Assembly (NCBI RefSeq): GCF_029227915.1 | Contig: NC_079877.1 | Coordinates: 17,780,851-17,844,850, forward strand | DNA length: 64,000 nt | Direction: 5' to 3' | From: Hydractinia symbiolongicarpus | Lineage: Eukaryota; Cnidaria; Hydrozoa; Anthoathecata; Hydractiniidae | Shown here: piece after piece, positions 10,561-22,322 of the stretch | Position numbering within the stretch: position 1 is the stretch's first letter | Layout: the number at the start of each line of letters is the position of its first letter | Made by a program: the position numbers and the translations under genes | Notes under the pieces: generated by a model | Seen by the model: only the letters and a program-made list of their open reading frames with translations | Databases searched by the model: none | What the model was told of the DNA's origin: nothing

Positions 10561-13500
10561 AAGAGATGAACTTCAGGGTGCCGTCTTCGATGCCCTTTGT
10601 TCAGTCAAGACTTCAGAACAGCCCATTGTCAAATCTTTGGCTATTAATCACCACCTCTACAACCAGCTCAACAGCACCTGGAACTACCAACAACTGGATT
10701 TTACACCTATCACCAACTACAACACAAAAGTGGTGACTCTACCAGCCATGGCTGACACCGGCGGCCACAGTTGTCTCACTGGCATTCCGTTTATCCGACG
10801 CCTGGGTCTGACTAAAGACGACTTAATACCAGCGACCTTGAAGATGTATCCTGCTAACAACCAATCGATAACCATCCTTGGAGCAGTTATCCTCCGAATA
10901 TCCGGCAAGGACACACGTGGCGCTTCTACTGAAACTCGCCAATTGACGTACATTACCAATGACTCTGATAAGCTGTTCCTTAGCAAAGTCACCTGTGTTG
11001 ATCTAGGGATGATCACTCAGAATTTCCCAACCATCGGGAAAATGACCACCAGCCTCGTATCAACTGAGGAAAACCAGATCTTGAGAGAATTGAACTGTCC
11101 AACCCATCAATTAACTCCATCACTTCCCACAGAGCTACCCTTCCTGGCCACTGACGAGAACCGACTGAAGTTACAAACATTCCTTCTTGACTACTACCGT
11201 TCCGGCACATTCAATTTATGTGAACACCAACCGTTGCCACTAATGGAAGGTCAGCCACTAAAACTCATGGTTGACCCCGGCGCGGAACCGGTAGCATTCC
11301 ATACACCAATTCCTGTTGACTTCCAACTACTTAACGCACATGCCACACGAGAGACACACCATACTCAGTCTCCATTTCACCAAGTCAGATTGATACCGCA
11401 AGGGGTGAAAAAGACAGTATCTGATGCATGGAACGGTTATCACAGCGTTGCGCTCCGTGAGGTGGATAGACATTGCACCACATTCATTACACCTTGGGGT
11501 CGGTACTGCTACTGCACCACCCCGCAAGGTTACATATCATTAGGTGATGGCTCCCCCTGGTGCTTTGATGAAATTGCATCCGGTTTACCTAGGAAAATCA
11601 AGGTTGATGATGCACTGTTATGGGAGGATACGCTTGAGAAGAGCTTCTTTAAAGCATGGGCATGGCTTGATACAGAATCCGGACAAATTCGTATTTTGAT
11701 CAGACACCGTAGACTTCTCTGGCTTCGCGACCACACCTAACAGTGTAGGTCTGTGTGAAACCATTATCCGAGCCATCACAGAATTTCCAGTGCCAAAGAA
11801 TATCACCGATATACGCTCCTGGTTCTGGTCAACCAAGTTGCTTACACTTTCAGTATGACCACTCGTATGCAACTCTTTCGTGAACTCCTCAAGCCGAAGA
11901 CAGCCTTTTACTGGGATGACCACAGTGTTTATTTGAGGAATCTAAGCTCAAAATCGTCAACGAGATTAAGGATAATGTACGGATTTTTAACAAATCACGA
12001 CCAACATGCCTGGCCAGAGATTGGTCAAAGGACGGGACCTTGGTTTATGGCTCACCCAGAAACATTGTGCTTGCCAAGGCATCCAACCGTTTTGTTGTCC
12101 CACCAGATGGAGAATCGTGTTGGTAGGAAGTCGCTCCACCCACCAGTCCGAGTCACGCTATGCCCCAATTGAAGGAGAGGCTCTCGCCGTTGTCAATGCC
12201 CTTGATAAAACAAGGCACTTTATTTTGGGCTGTGAGAATCTCATTGCTGCTGTAGAACATAAGCCACTCCTTGGACTGTTTGGTAATCGATCATTAGACA
12301 ACGTCCCCAATAATAGACTTCGCAATCTTAATGAGAGGACTCTGCGTTACCGATTCACCATGCAACATATTCCAAGCGAAAGAACTGCGCACCTGACAGC
12401 GTATCCCAATACCCTAGTGGTAACCACAAACCGGACAAGATGCATCTCCCAGACGACGTTGCCTCTTCAAGTGATCAACATTCACCATTGATCAAACTCA
12501 TACCGCCAATAGCTCACCAGATCTTTAACGGTTCTTCTCAATCGGCAATCGCAACAATTAAGAATTCTGATAAGATGGAAGATAGTATCAGATCAGCCGC
12601 TATCTCTGCCATTACTTCTCTACAATCCGTTACATGGGACGCCATTCGTGTGGCTACCACCAGTGACAACGACATGCAGCATCTGGTTTCCATCATCGAA
12701 TCTGGTTCTCCACCAAAGCCACTGGACCTTCCGCCTAGTCTGCGGCAGTATAACCAGTTCTACGGTAGATGGAGTCGCTGTATACAGAGACCGGATAATC
12801 GTCCCGCCGTCGCTACGTGATGACATACTCGTGAGTCTGCACGCTGCACACCAAGGTGTCACATCCTTGACTGCTAGAGCAGAATCATTAGTTTTCTGGC
12901 CAGGAAAAACACCAGTGATTACAGCACTTCGAAACAGATGTAACGACTGCAACCGGATGGCTCCATCACAACCCAATCCGTCACCGACGCCTCTTGTCTA
13001 CCCAGAGTCTCCATTTCAATACTTATGTGCAGATTTTTTCCATCACAAAGGTCACTACTACCTCGTTAGAGTTACTCCAATTCGCCCATCGTCTAAGAAT
13101 CCACTGAAGGAGCTCAGAGCTTGATTGATAGTCTGAGCCACACATTTGTTACCCATGGATTCCAGACAAACTATCCTTGGATGGAGGAAAAACGTTTTCT
13201 GCCGGTGCCACAACGCAATTCCTTAAAAATTGGGAAGTACAGCATCGCCTTTCCTCCGTGGCATACCCTCACAGCAACTGTCGTGCTGAGGTTGGTGTGA
13301 AGACTGTCAAGCGGATGATTGTAAACAACACTGGACAATACAGATGCATTTACACGTGCCATGTTGGCTTATCGCAATACACCTTCTCAGGGCACTACGC
13401 TCTCACCCGCTGTGTACGTCTTCGGTAGGCCGATCAAAGACTTCATCCCGATCCTGCCTGACAAATACAGACCCCATGGAACATGGCAGAGTACCTTATG

Positions 13501-13690
13501 CCACCGAGAAGAAGCTCTAAGGAATCGTCACATGAAAACGGTAGAGCGGTTATCCGAGCACACACGTCGGCTCGTACCCCTCAAAGTCGGTGATCGTGTC
13601 AGAATCTAGAACCAAGTTGGATCCAACCCGCGCAAATGGGACAAAACCGGTATGGTAATTGAGGTGAGACAATTCGATCAACATGTCGCA
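10561..13690 (+). pseudogene. pol of gypsy 2 (protease-RT-RNase H-integrase), decayed
   Basis: Retropepsin motif MADTGGHSCLTG lies at about 10747. The RT is shortened: finger regions are missing before ITPWGRYCY, and the catalytic box reads KVDDALLWE (about 11600) where YVDD is usual. The frame stops at 11738. RNase H resumes near 12000 with EGEALAVV and VEHKPLL (about 12250), the latter with E where the catalytic D is expected. Integrase pieces follow: AAHQG...CNDC (about 12845-12950), CADFF (13025), DGG (13178) and RAEVGVK (13290). The last frame ends at 13609 with a stop inside the C-terminal region. Several shifts and at least two deletions are needed to reconcile it with a full element. 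Confidence 0.75.
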
Positions 13691-13711
13691 TAAGTAGATG
13701 GCTCAAGCCGG

Positions 13712-14098
13712 GTGACACTGCGCAACAGGAAATACTTACGGATGTACGCCCCGTTTATCCAGCACGCCCCACCTGCTTGCATCAAGTCAAACCAGTCTCC
13801 CGAAGATGTTATCCGCCACATTACCCAACCAATCCAGTCTAGATGTGTTACTCCAGCGGTTCACAACACTCCGTCACAGGCTTCTGAATCAACAGTTCAC
13901 GTTCCTCCAGTTCCACCTTTAGAGACTGACACATCACAATCAATACCATGCAACGACGTTTCACCTCCAACATCTGCGATCGCCGGAGTTCCATCATCGC
14001 CAATAAAAAGGCCTTTGCATGGCCGATCATTGGAAAACGTGCACTCATCTCATACCACGACTTCCCCATCTTTTACTCCACGCTGGTACGTCATATAA
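13712..14098 (+). pseudogene. C-terminal tail of gypsy 2 polyprotein
   Basis: An open frame continues the integrase tail (VTLRNRKYLRMYAPF) into a Pro/Ser/Thr-rich low-complexity region. It is separated from 13609 by stops and a shift. No domain is recognised. Confidence 0.45.
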
Positions 14099-14167
14099 TG
14101 CCCGTCATTTTAGCGTCATATATATATATTTCTGCAAATGGTTGTCATGCCTATCTAATTTTATATT

Positions 14168-14545
14168 TCTAATAATACGCCAGTTCCGTGTGTCTGTAAC
14201 AGGCAAAGTAGATATGTTTAGTTTTCTATGATCTTACCGAAATTTTCTTTGAAGTAACCGAAAAATACATATCTAATATGTTAAATTTCCGACGTTACGG
14301 CGCGACGAAAATAACACTACTTTAACGTCAATATCCTATATTAAATTAATGAAGCCATTACAGTGCACCTAAAACTTCGAGGCCAAATAACTTGGAAACG
14401 AGGTCGTGACGTCAATGATTGTGCACCGCGCAGGTAACTAGGGACCACCTAGGACCAATTTGGGTAAGTTTCCCAAACCTGGGTCCCCGAATCCGTCTCG
14501 GAATGGACGGGTTGATGACGTAATTAAAAAACCTTCAACCATGTT
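14168..14545 (+). mobile_element. Helitron-family fragment (5' part)
   Basis: It starts TCTAATAATACGCC and continues with the family body seen at 63151-63879 (CAGGCAAAGT..., GGGACCACCTA, CCAAACCTGGGT, GACGGGTTGATGACGT). The 3' hairpin and CTAG end are missing. Confidence 0.7.
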
Positions 14546-15636
14546 CTTTATACCTAGCTAAGTCTCCAGTTTATATTTAAGTGACCAGCTATTAGCTGCT
14601 GTAGCTAGCTAATGGTAGCTTTAAACTAAAGATTCCCAGTATACCTAAAATATATAATGTATTTTTCACATTTTGTGTAACTAAACTTACATCGGTTGCA
14701 TGCAATATGACAAAAGGATTTTTATTTAACATGTAGTAATTCTAATGTTCTAGATGTTCTTACTCAAATGTTTTTGTTGATGACGTTTCATGCTATTTAA
14801 GAAAACTTTAAATCTTTTCAAGAGCGTTACTACATGCTAACACCGAAAAAACTTGTGTTTTTTTTAATTCTAAATTGATAGACGTTTATGATATTATGTG
14901 GAAAATTTACGTTGCTTTTTCATATTTTTTGATTTTGTTGCAGTATTTACGTGGGTTTTTGATTATTTATTTATTTATTTATTTATTATTTATTTATTTT
15001 TTTTGGGGGGGGGGAGGCGGGGGAAGGATTTACATGTTTTTTACATTTAGGGTAAAAAATGTACAGGGAGGCTGGGGTGACTTTCCATTCATATACATGG
15101 TATTTATAATTGGTATTTGTCAAAACCACAGTTTGTTTGAAATTGTGCTTTTGACATTTTCATGTAAGAGTTTGTGGGCAAATACATAAATCAGCATGCT
15201 AAAAGAACTGACTTTTCTTAATTTAGAATTACTAAACACAACCATTTTTTTACATTTAGTGTAAACTTTTGTGCTTATGGCCATATTTAATACACCAAAA
15301 GAGCTACTTTGTTGATTTCAATTTTATACTCCTTTGTAAGCTATTTTTTCTTCTTTTTGACATTTTGAGTTATTATGCATATAACAAATTGAATTTTGCA
15401 AATTTCTGTTTTACCACTCAATTTTTACATTATATATATATAATTTATTTGGGACAGAATAGTATGAAATAGACCAAAAAACCTGATCTTAGTTGTTTTT
15501 AATTTCAGGCTGTTCTTGTGAAACTTTAGGGGGAAACATTTTGTGGAAGACAATGGCATGACATATACTGATAGATCTGATTTTTGTTGTGTTAGATGTT
15601 ATATCTGAAACTTTTTGACATTTTATGTTAATTTTG
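14546..15636. other. Non-coding, degenerate satellite-like DNA
   Basis: AT-rich with a homopolymer stretch near 14960-15020 (T runs then a G run). From about 15100 it holds diverged repeats built on words such as TTTTTACATTTTGTGTAAAC and CTGATTTTTGTTG, also present at 17990-19040 and 62200-62800. No gene is supported. Confidence 0.5.
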
Positions 15637-15663
15637 CGGTATTACTAAACTATGGAACTACCC

Positions 15664-15750
15664 AACATCACCCATAATCACCCAAAACCAGCCATAACCA
15701 CCCAAAATCAGCCATAATCAGCAATAACCAGCCATAACCAGCCAAAATTT
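15664..15750. repeat. Minisatellite inside the left TIR
   Basis: Tandem ~10-bp units of the type CACCCAAAAC / CAGCCATAAC. The inner part is longer on the left than on the right (17905-17950), so the TIR has expanded or contracted on one side. Confidence 0.8.
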
Positions 15751-15863
15751 GAATGCCATGCGCAACCCCGCTGCTCGCTGCACGTGGACTGTCCTCAATC
15801 GCGTGTGTCTGTTTTCTGTGTCTGTGTTCTTTTTTCAAAAATTGCAATCTCGTTGAAGCAAAC

Positions 15864-17242
15864 ATGGTCAAAGTGAATGGAGAAATCGATATGTTATCCA
15901 ACTTACTAGACGAAGAAAAGGTAAGAATAATCAAGGGTTTCAGCTGCATTTTCTTCCATCTCTTTTTAAGTTCGTTTTGTTGTTGTTTGGGTTACCATAT
16001 TTATTTTCACAAACACCGATGAATGATATGCACCAGGTTGTTTATGACCACTTCACGGGTAGAAGGGCGTTTTGGCTAGCCCCCTTTGTAGGCTGGAATT
16101 AATCGGCGGTCTATCTATTTATTTCGTTTCTAATAAGAAATCTTATCGCAGCATGATGATATCCATTCTCTTTTCAGTTCACACGTTTACCATTTGGACC
16201 GTTAGGGAAATACATATCTGAAGAATTGGATATGATTCTTAATGTCAGTCACATCAAAAATTCGTTCGTCGTGTGCTCTTCTTGCGACAAAAATGAACTT
16301 TGGAGCACCGCAAGAAGAATATTGCTGCTCCAGAATGCATAATATATGATACTTCTGTATTTTCTTTCCATATTTTTTACAGATACTTACACAAACACCG
16401 TCCAAATTCTATTCTTCGATGCAAATGCTAGTCCACCAAAAGGTAACAGATTATTTTATTTCATTAGTTATCCTAAGTCCTAAAAAATGTCTTTCATGCA
16501 AAAAACGATATTTATTTTTTCTTCAGGTGTTGTTACGTCAGGAGTTTACCTTGTTGATAACAGCAGATTTACCTTGGATCAAATCTTAGTAGACGATAAT
16601 AGAGCTTACAAATATAAAGGTTCTCCATGCAGCTACGTTTACTATAATGGTATTGAATGTAAGAAGGCTCATTTGAAAAATGAAAGCTGGTTTATAAAAC
16701 GTAGAATTGGAAGAAAATATGTCGATGAATGTGAAGACAAGCAAAAGATTTTCGCATTGATTCGTGGTTATCGTGTTCACAATACACAAAAAGGGTTTTC
16801 AAATACTGTTTGCAGGGTGAAAAGTATCGAAACTGGCTGCTTTTTGAAGTTTTGTTTAGTTATCAATGAATGGACTGAGAACGAAGTTACTGATCCAGAT
16901 TTTCAGATATCATGTCATGGAAACTCAAAAAAAGGTCGTACCAATACTCAAAGTTATAATGTTAATTTTCTAAATAGATGTGTTGCTCCAAGTTGTTCAT
17001 CGAAAATCACAGCAAACGATTATTTGATTGTTAAATCGACTGGTGTTGTTAAATTCACTGAGAAGCATGGTAACTTGCAAACGCGTGAAAATCCGGTATA
17101 TGTGCACTTTTTAGAGGATTGTTTAAAATCATATTTTGACAACTTCTCTTACCAAAATGTGAATGTAACTGAAGATACTCAGAAATGTTTGACTGGAGAT
17201 GAGAGAAGCTTCCTAAAATCATTAGGTTTACGCTTCACTTAA
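15864..17242 (+). CDS. Unrecognised spliced gene inside the 2.34-kb TIR element
   Basis: Exon 1 runs from ATG 15864 to 15920 (MVKVNGEIDMLSNLLDEEK) before a strong GTAAGA donor. A second exon follows a TTTTCAG acceptor at 16178 (FTRLPFGPLGKYISEELD) and can read on to ...SSCDKNELWSTARRIL before a stop near 16340. Exon 3 (16383-16442) and exon 4 (from 16527) join in frame as ASPPKG-VVTSGVYLVDNSR. Exon 4 stays open for about 236 codons to TAA 17242, with many Cys and basic residues (RAYKYKG, HGNSKKGRTN) and no membrane segment. The exon 2/3 phase does not work with the obvious donor, so that junction is unresolved or damaged. I do not recognise the family. Being the only coding candidate between intact TIRs, it may be an atypical transposase or a cargo gene. 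Confidence 0.6.
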
Positions 17243-17986
17243 TAAATATTGTATCGCCATCATTGCCCGACGAATTGTCAAAGTACATGCCGAATGTAGT
17301 CTTCTTTCTTTTGTTGGAACTGCTCATATATTGTTCTATAGAACTTTTGAAAAAGTTGAGAACGAGTTTATATTTAATATATGTCTTTCCTTTCTCGATT
17401 TGTACATTCATTTTCGTTCCCATAGTTCAGTATTATAGAAAATTAAAAAAAAACATTTCAATAACAGAGTAAGAATACGTGCGAGTTTGACGAGAACAAT
17501 TTGACCTTTGCCTAACCTCAAACACAGCCTTTTTCCAGTCTCGTAAAAATGACACCTTGTCTGAACCAAGTTTGCACCCCTGTTTTATCTATCGTCAAAA
17601 ACGCAATCTCGTGCTCAGAGCCTCTTCTCCTTATCGGCGAATTTGGTGTGTTCGTCTGTTCTTTCTATTCAGGGCAGCTCCTAAGAGAAGAAAAAGCTTT
17701 ATTATTATATATTAGCTTTTTATGCAACCTTGTACACCGAGCCTTCTGTCTTCCAACATGAGAATGTCAAAAAAGCAGGGTCGCCACAAGAATGAGGTTG
17801 CTGACCGTAAAGCATCTTGTACATAGTGTATCAGCAAAATCAATAACATCGTGAGAGATCCATGCTCAAGAATGAATGTTTGTCGGGTTATTTATTGTGT
17901 CTGATTTTTGGGTGGTTATGGCTGGTTTTGGGTGATTATGGGTGATTTTGGGTAGTTCTATAGTTTAGTAATACCGGTTAATTTTG

Positions 17987-19283
17987 CGAGGAAGGATCAT
18001 ACATACACAGAAGAAGAATTCGATTTAAGACTTGCAAGCTGTGTTTTCTATAATTTTGTATAAATTCTTATCGGGGAGGACTCTGTGCAATATACCGAAA
18101 TGACTGATCCTTCTCGATTTAAATTTGATGTGTTGCAAATCATGGTTTTTTGAAATTTTGTGTAAGATTGAATGGGTAATGCAAAATGTCAAAAAAACTG
18201 ATTTTTGTTGAATCAGAAGCACTTCCTTCAACCATTCTTTTTTTACAGTTTGTGAAGTTTTTGTGGGGAAAGAGTGTATGCAGTATCATCGAAATAACTG
18301 ATTTTTGTTGCAAACTGTTTTTCTTTGGCGTTTTGATCAAAATATTGTTTTAGAGGGCATATGCAGTAGATATATGTACCAAAATAATTAAATTTTGCAA
18401 ACTTTGATTTTGCCGTTACCTCTCATCTTTTACATTTTGATTAAATTTTTTCGGTATGCGAAGGACCAAAATAAAAGATTTTAGTATTATTTAGAATTTG
18501 TATTTTGTGTTGCAAATTTGGTACAAAAATTGACATAAAATGAACTTATAGATTGATTGATGTTGTTTGTTTAACATCAGTCATTATGACTTTTATATAT
18601 ATTTTATGAAAATTTGTGACAGAATAATTTGAGATTTGAAATTTTGTTCAACTTTATTGATGATAAAACAGCATGCAAGTTGCTAAACGGACTGATTTTT
18701 ATTAATTTCGGGTGTAAATACCGTTGTTGTTTTTGTTGACATTTTGTCTAAAGTTTAGTGAGGAAGGACCGTATGCAATATATCAAAAAACGTTTTGTTG
18801 CATTATAATTTATCCTTGCAATCCCTTTTGAACACCTGAGATAAAAATTTCTACTATAGGCACAATTTATTGTTTATTTTTCACATTTTGTGTCCACATT
18901 TAACAGGGTTTGCAATCAACTAACTGATTTAAACATATACAATGAGAGAGATTTGTGTTTGACATTGATAAGCTTTTTTTGTATGTGACGTTTTGAGTGA
19001 TTTAAATTTTATAGGTGAGATGTATTTTGGAATGCTTTTGTAAACTTCTTTCCGAATAATTTTCGCATTTGTCAGATGGTCAGAGCAAGTAATTTCAGTA
19101 GATTTAGATTTTAAATGTCACACATAAACTGTAGCTGTCGGACACCTTTAATTTTTTTGGTCATTTATATAATAATGCAGATTGTAAGATTCGCATTGCT
19201 GTATTGTTTGTTTTTTGATGGACGTATATCTGTTACATAAATTAAATGAGAATACAGTGGATTCTTCCACGGGAAACAGCTAG
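17987..19283. other. Degenerate satellite-like DNA ending in a Helitron 3' terminus
   Basis: Repeated words ACTGATTTTTGTTG and ACATTTTGTGTAA at roughly 100-bp irregular spacing (18197, 18298, 18690) resemble 14900-15636 and 62200-62800. The stretch ends with the Helitron-type hairpin GTGGATTCTTCCAC (19258-19271) and CTAG at 19280-19283. No gene is supported. Confidence 0.5.
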
Positions 19284-20885
19284 TCTCTTTAATAATAGCC
19301 GTATTTTGTCTGTTCAAAAGGGTTACCGATATTCCTTTGATCTTTCCGCGATTTTTAGAAACCATGGGGGTTGTTTAATCGCAAATCAAATTATTGATTA
19401 AAATAAATCCTAAAAATTAAATTATTTCTTTAATTAATTGAATTACTTTAATTTTTTACCATAACTAGAAAATAAATTTAGTGATAAAAATGAATACGCA
19501 AAATACGCAAATTAATTACGCAATATTTAATAATAATTACCCCCGTGACCTCAATCGCCGTGTTCGCTCATGAGCCACAGAAAACAAGTGGGACATCTTA
19601 CTGATAGTTTTACTGACTTTGTTTTGACCGCTCGCACATAATACACTAATCAAAACGCTTGATTCTTTGAAAAACCAATCCAAGACATTCGCGGCCTGGG
19701 CAAACGAAGAAACATGAGGACCGAAAAATGATGGCCATTTTAGTTTTTAAAGTAATGGTGGTCAGTGCTGTTTGTGTAAGTCTGTTTCACCTTTTTGTCT
19801 TCTATAAGCTTTTTATTTTCGTAACATTGGTTTTTTGTATGTTCTAAAATGTTAAGATAAATATATTGTCACGTTTTTTAGCTATGTACAGATCTTAAAC
19901 GCACCAGTTTTAGGAGTTTTGGCTAGAAACGAATATTCTATTAGCTAATAGCCTTACTTTTTACTAATTTTGTTTGGTATAGGAGGTTTTTCTCCAACTC
20001 AAAATTTCTTTTTATGTCGAGGATGTAGCCACTTAGCTAGCTTATATATTTACCTAAAAAGTGAGAGTATAAAAATTCAGTTTGGCTATCAATGTGGCAA
20101 TATTCTCAGCAATAAATCTTATGCCAAATGCAGTTTAACTAGGTAGCTACATCTTTAATTATTTTCCTTAAAACTTTTTTTGCAAATAAAATAGCTGAGC
20201 AATTGCTTTAGCTGGAGGGGTAACGACAGGCTGTTTCCTGTGTTGTCATTTTAACCGAAGTTGATAAAGTTTTTTTTGAGAAGGGTACTTTTCAAGTCTG
20301 TTTAACTGTACTAAGCGGTTAGGTCAGTGTTAACAATAGCCTGTTTTTTTGGAAAAGGCTGTTACGCCTATGCGGGTCATCCCACTGTGACAATTGATTT
20401 TAAACTTTCTTGGGAATCACGCCTGTACGAATGTGCAACAATATTTACCTGGGCTAACCGCTTAGCCCTGTGTTTTCATTTTTAAATTTTTCAAAAGGGT
20501 ATTATCCCTATACACCTGTGTAACACCGTTTAACTGTGCTAAGCGCTCAGTCCGGTGTCACGATTAATTTTTTAACTTTTACAAAAACTTATTCCGCAAA
20601 ATAAAATAATATTGACCGATTGTTTTTGCTATGACAGAGTCACAACGGTTGTAAACTGTGTTTTTATTTCAGCGGGAAAGTTATTTTTTGAATAATATGT
20701 TACAGTCGCAACACTATAATGGTGTGTGCGCTTCACTTGATTTACGACATACTGCATACCTGTACTAAAGCGCTCCACCTGACTGTGTCGCACAGTTTCC
20801 AGTTCTTTTCAAGTGCTCCTTAGCGCGTTCAACAACAGTTACTTGTGGCTCATCCCGGCGATTCGACGCCGGGTTTCCCGGCTAG
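19284..20885 (+). mobile_element. Helitron copy A of a head-to-tail array (~1.6 kb)
   Basis: It starts TCTCTTTAATAATAGCCG directly after the preceding CTAG. It ends with hairpin CCCGGCG-attcga-CGCCGGG (20854-20873), a short spacer and CTAG (20882-20885). No long ORF, so non-autonomous. Segment 19540-19900 is about 90% similar to 21080-21460 in copy B, showing that the copies are direct repeats. Confidence 0.75.
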
Positions 20886-21979
20886 TCTCTATAATAATAG
20901 CCGTATTCCGTCTGTCTGTCTGTTCAAAAGGGTTTTTTTTAAAAAACCAGGAGGTTGTTAAATTCTAAAAATTAGTTTATTTCTTTAATTAATTGAATTA
21001 CTTTAATTTATTACCATAAGTAAGAAAAATAAATTTAGTGATGAAAATTAATGCATTATTTTAATACGTTATTTTCAATAATAATTACCCCCGTGACCTT
21101 AATCGCCGTTTTCGCTCAGGAGCTACAGAAAACAAATGGGACAGTTTACTGATAGTTTTACTGTCTTTGTTTTGACCGCTCGCACATAATACACCAATCA
21201 AAACGTTTGATGGTTTGAAAAACCAATCCAAGACTTTCGCGGCCTGGCACGAAAAAACATGATGGCCATTTTAGTTTTTAGAAGAAGGTCAGTTCAGTGC
21301 TGTTTGTAAGTTTTTTTTTCACCTTTTTGTCTTCTATAAGCTTTTTATTTTCGTAATATTGGTTTTTTGTATGTTCTAAAATGTTAAGATAAATATATTG
21401 TCATGTTTTTAGTCACGTACAGATCTTAAACGCACCAGTTTTAGGATTTTTGGCTAGGAACGAAGATTTTGGAGGCTAGCTAGCTAGAACCTTATTTATT
21501 ACTATTCTGTATGGTATAAGAGCTTTTTATCCTACCCACCAATAATTTTTGTGATGAGACTGTAGCCATTTAGATAGCTCCTATCTTTGGCTAGAAGTGA
21601 GAGTATAATAAAATAATATTGACTGATTGTTTTTGCTATGATGGGGTACTGACTGTTGTTTGTAAACTGCGTTTTTATTTCAGCTATCGTTGTGGGGAAT
21701 ATTTTTTTAAAAATATGATACAGTCGCAAGACTATAATGGTGTATGCGCTTCACTTAATTTACGACATACTGTATACCTGTACTAAAGCGCTCCACCTGA
21801 TCGTGTGGCACAGTTTACGGCTCTTATTAAGCGCTCCGCAGAGTGTTCAACGTCAGGTCACACCTTGACTTTGGCTTACCCCGGCGTTTCGACACCGGGG
21901 TAAGCCAAACACGAGACGCGCTTAAGTGGTATAAAAAGGATGAGCGGACCCGTGGATTTTTCCACGGGCCATCAACTAG
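20886..21979 (+). mobile_element. Helitron copy B (~1.1 kb)
   Basis: It begins TCTCTATAATAATAGCCG without any base between it and copy A. It ends with hairpin CCCGTGGATTTTTCCACGGG (21949-21968) and CTAG (21976-21979). A second strong hairpin lies at 21868-21908. Relative to copy A it lacks a segment of about 500 bp. Confidence 0.75.
21868..21908. repeat. Strong hairpin in Helitron copy B
   Basis: TTGGCTTACCCCGG pairs with CCGGGGTAAGCCAA around a short GC-containing loop. It corresponds to the terminal hairpin position of copy A, so copy B may carry an older terminus bypassed by a newer one 70 bp further on. Confidence 0.75.
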
Positions 21980-22148
21980 TCTCTATAATAATACCCGTCG
22001 TCTGTCCGTCTCTGCGCGGACCCCCTGCTGCGTTAATGATGGTACGGAAGCACGAATATCAAATGCGATATATTTTTATCCACTTTGTTGCGACGGGTAA
22101 ATATAAAGGACCGGCGAACTCGTGGATTTTTTCACGGGCAACGACTAG
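21980..22148 (+). mobile_element. Helitron copy C, 169-bp miniature
   Basis: It starts TCTCTATAATAATACCCG directly after copy B's CTAG and ends with hairpin CGTGGATTTTTTCACG and CTAG (22145-22148). It is followed by TCTATATATATTATAC, possibly the start of a fourth unit. Confidence 0.7.
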
Positions 22149-22170
22149 TCTATATATATTATACATAGAG

Positions 22171-22322
22171 GTAGAGGTGTAATGTATATAACAATTAGTT
22201 GACTTCAGCTGGTTATTCTTTGTAGCTGGTAGAGGTGTAATGTATATAACAATTTGTTGACTTCAGCTGGTTATTTTTTGTAGCTGGTAAAGGTGTAATG
22301 TATATACCAATTTGTTAACTTC
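22171..22322. repeat. 58-bp tandem repeat, about 2.6 units
   Basis: Units start at 22171, 22229 and 22287 with GTAGAGGTGTAATG / GTAAAGGTGTAATG. Adjacent units differ at only a few positions. No coding sense. Confidence 0.9.

Larger units (their letters stand above)
9857..14098 (+). mobile_element. Ty3/gypsy retrotransposon 2, decayed and internally deleted
   Basis: A second plus-strand gypsy of a different lineage: gag, protease (ADTGG), RT, RNase H and integrase, all broken. No LTRs are visible. The left edge lies between the (TA)n tract and gag; the right edge is shortly before the Helitron fragment at 14168. Confidence 0.8.
15637..17976 (+). mobile_element. 2.34-kb TIR element with 10-bp target duplication, carrying an unknown gene
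   Basis: The left end from 15637 reads CGGTATTACTAAACTATGGA and the right end, complemented from 17976, gives CGGTATTACTAAACTATAGA. The match continues for about 70 bp with only two mismatches, including a minisatellite of CACCCAAAAC/CAGCCATAAC units. GTTAATTTTG occurs immediately outside both ends (15627-15636 and 17977-17986), a 10-bp direct duplication. Target duplications of about 9-10 bp and minisatellite-bearing TIRs are reported for MuDR-type elements such as Rehavkus, but the internal gene does not look like a MULE transposase to me. The structure is seen directly; the class is open. Confidence 0.85.

Noticed and set aside
15664-15750. CRISPR-like array
   Set aside because: Short ~10-bp tandem units with no unique spacers, in a eukaryotic TIR; a minisatellite.
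17549-17761. Second gene in the 2.34-kb TIR element
   Set aside because: Hydrophobic 70-codon frame without a good start context or splice support; probably non-coding.
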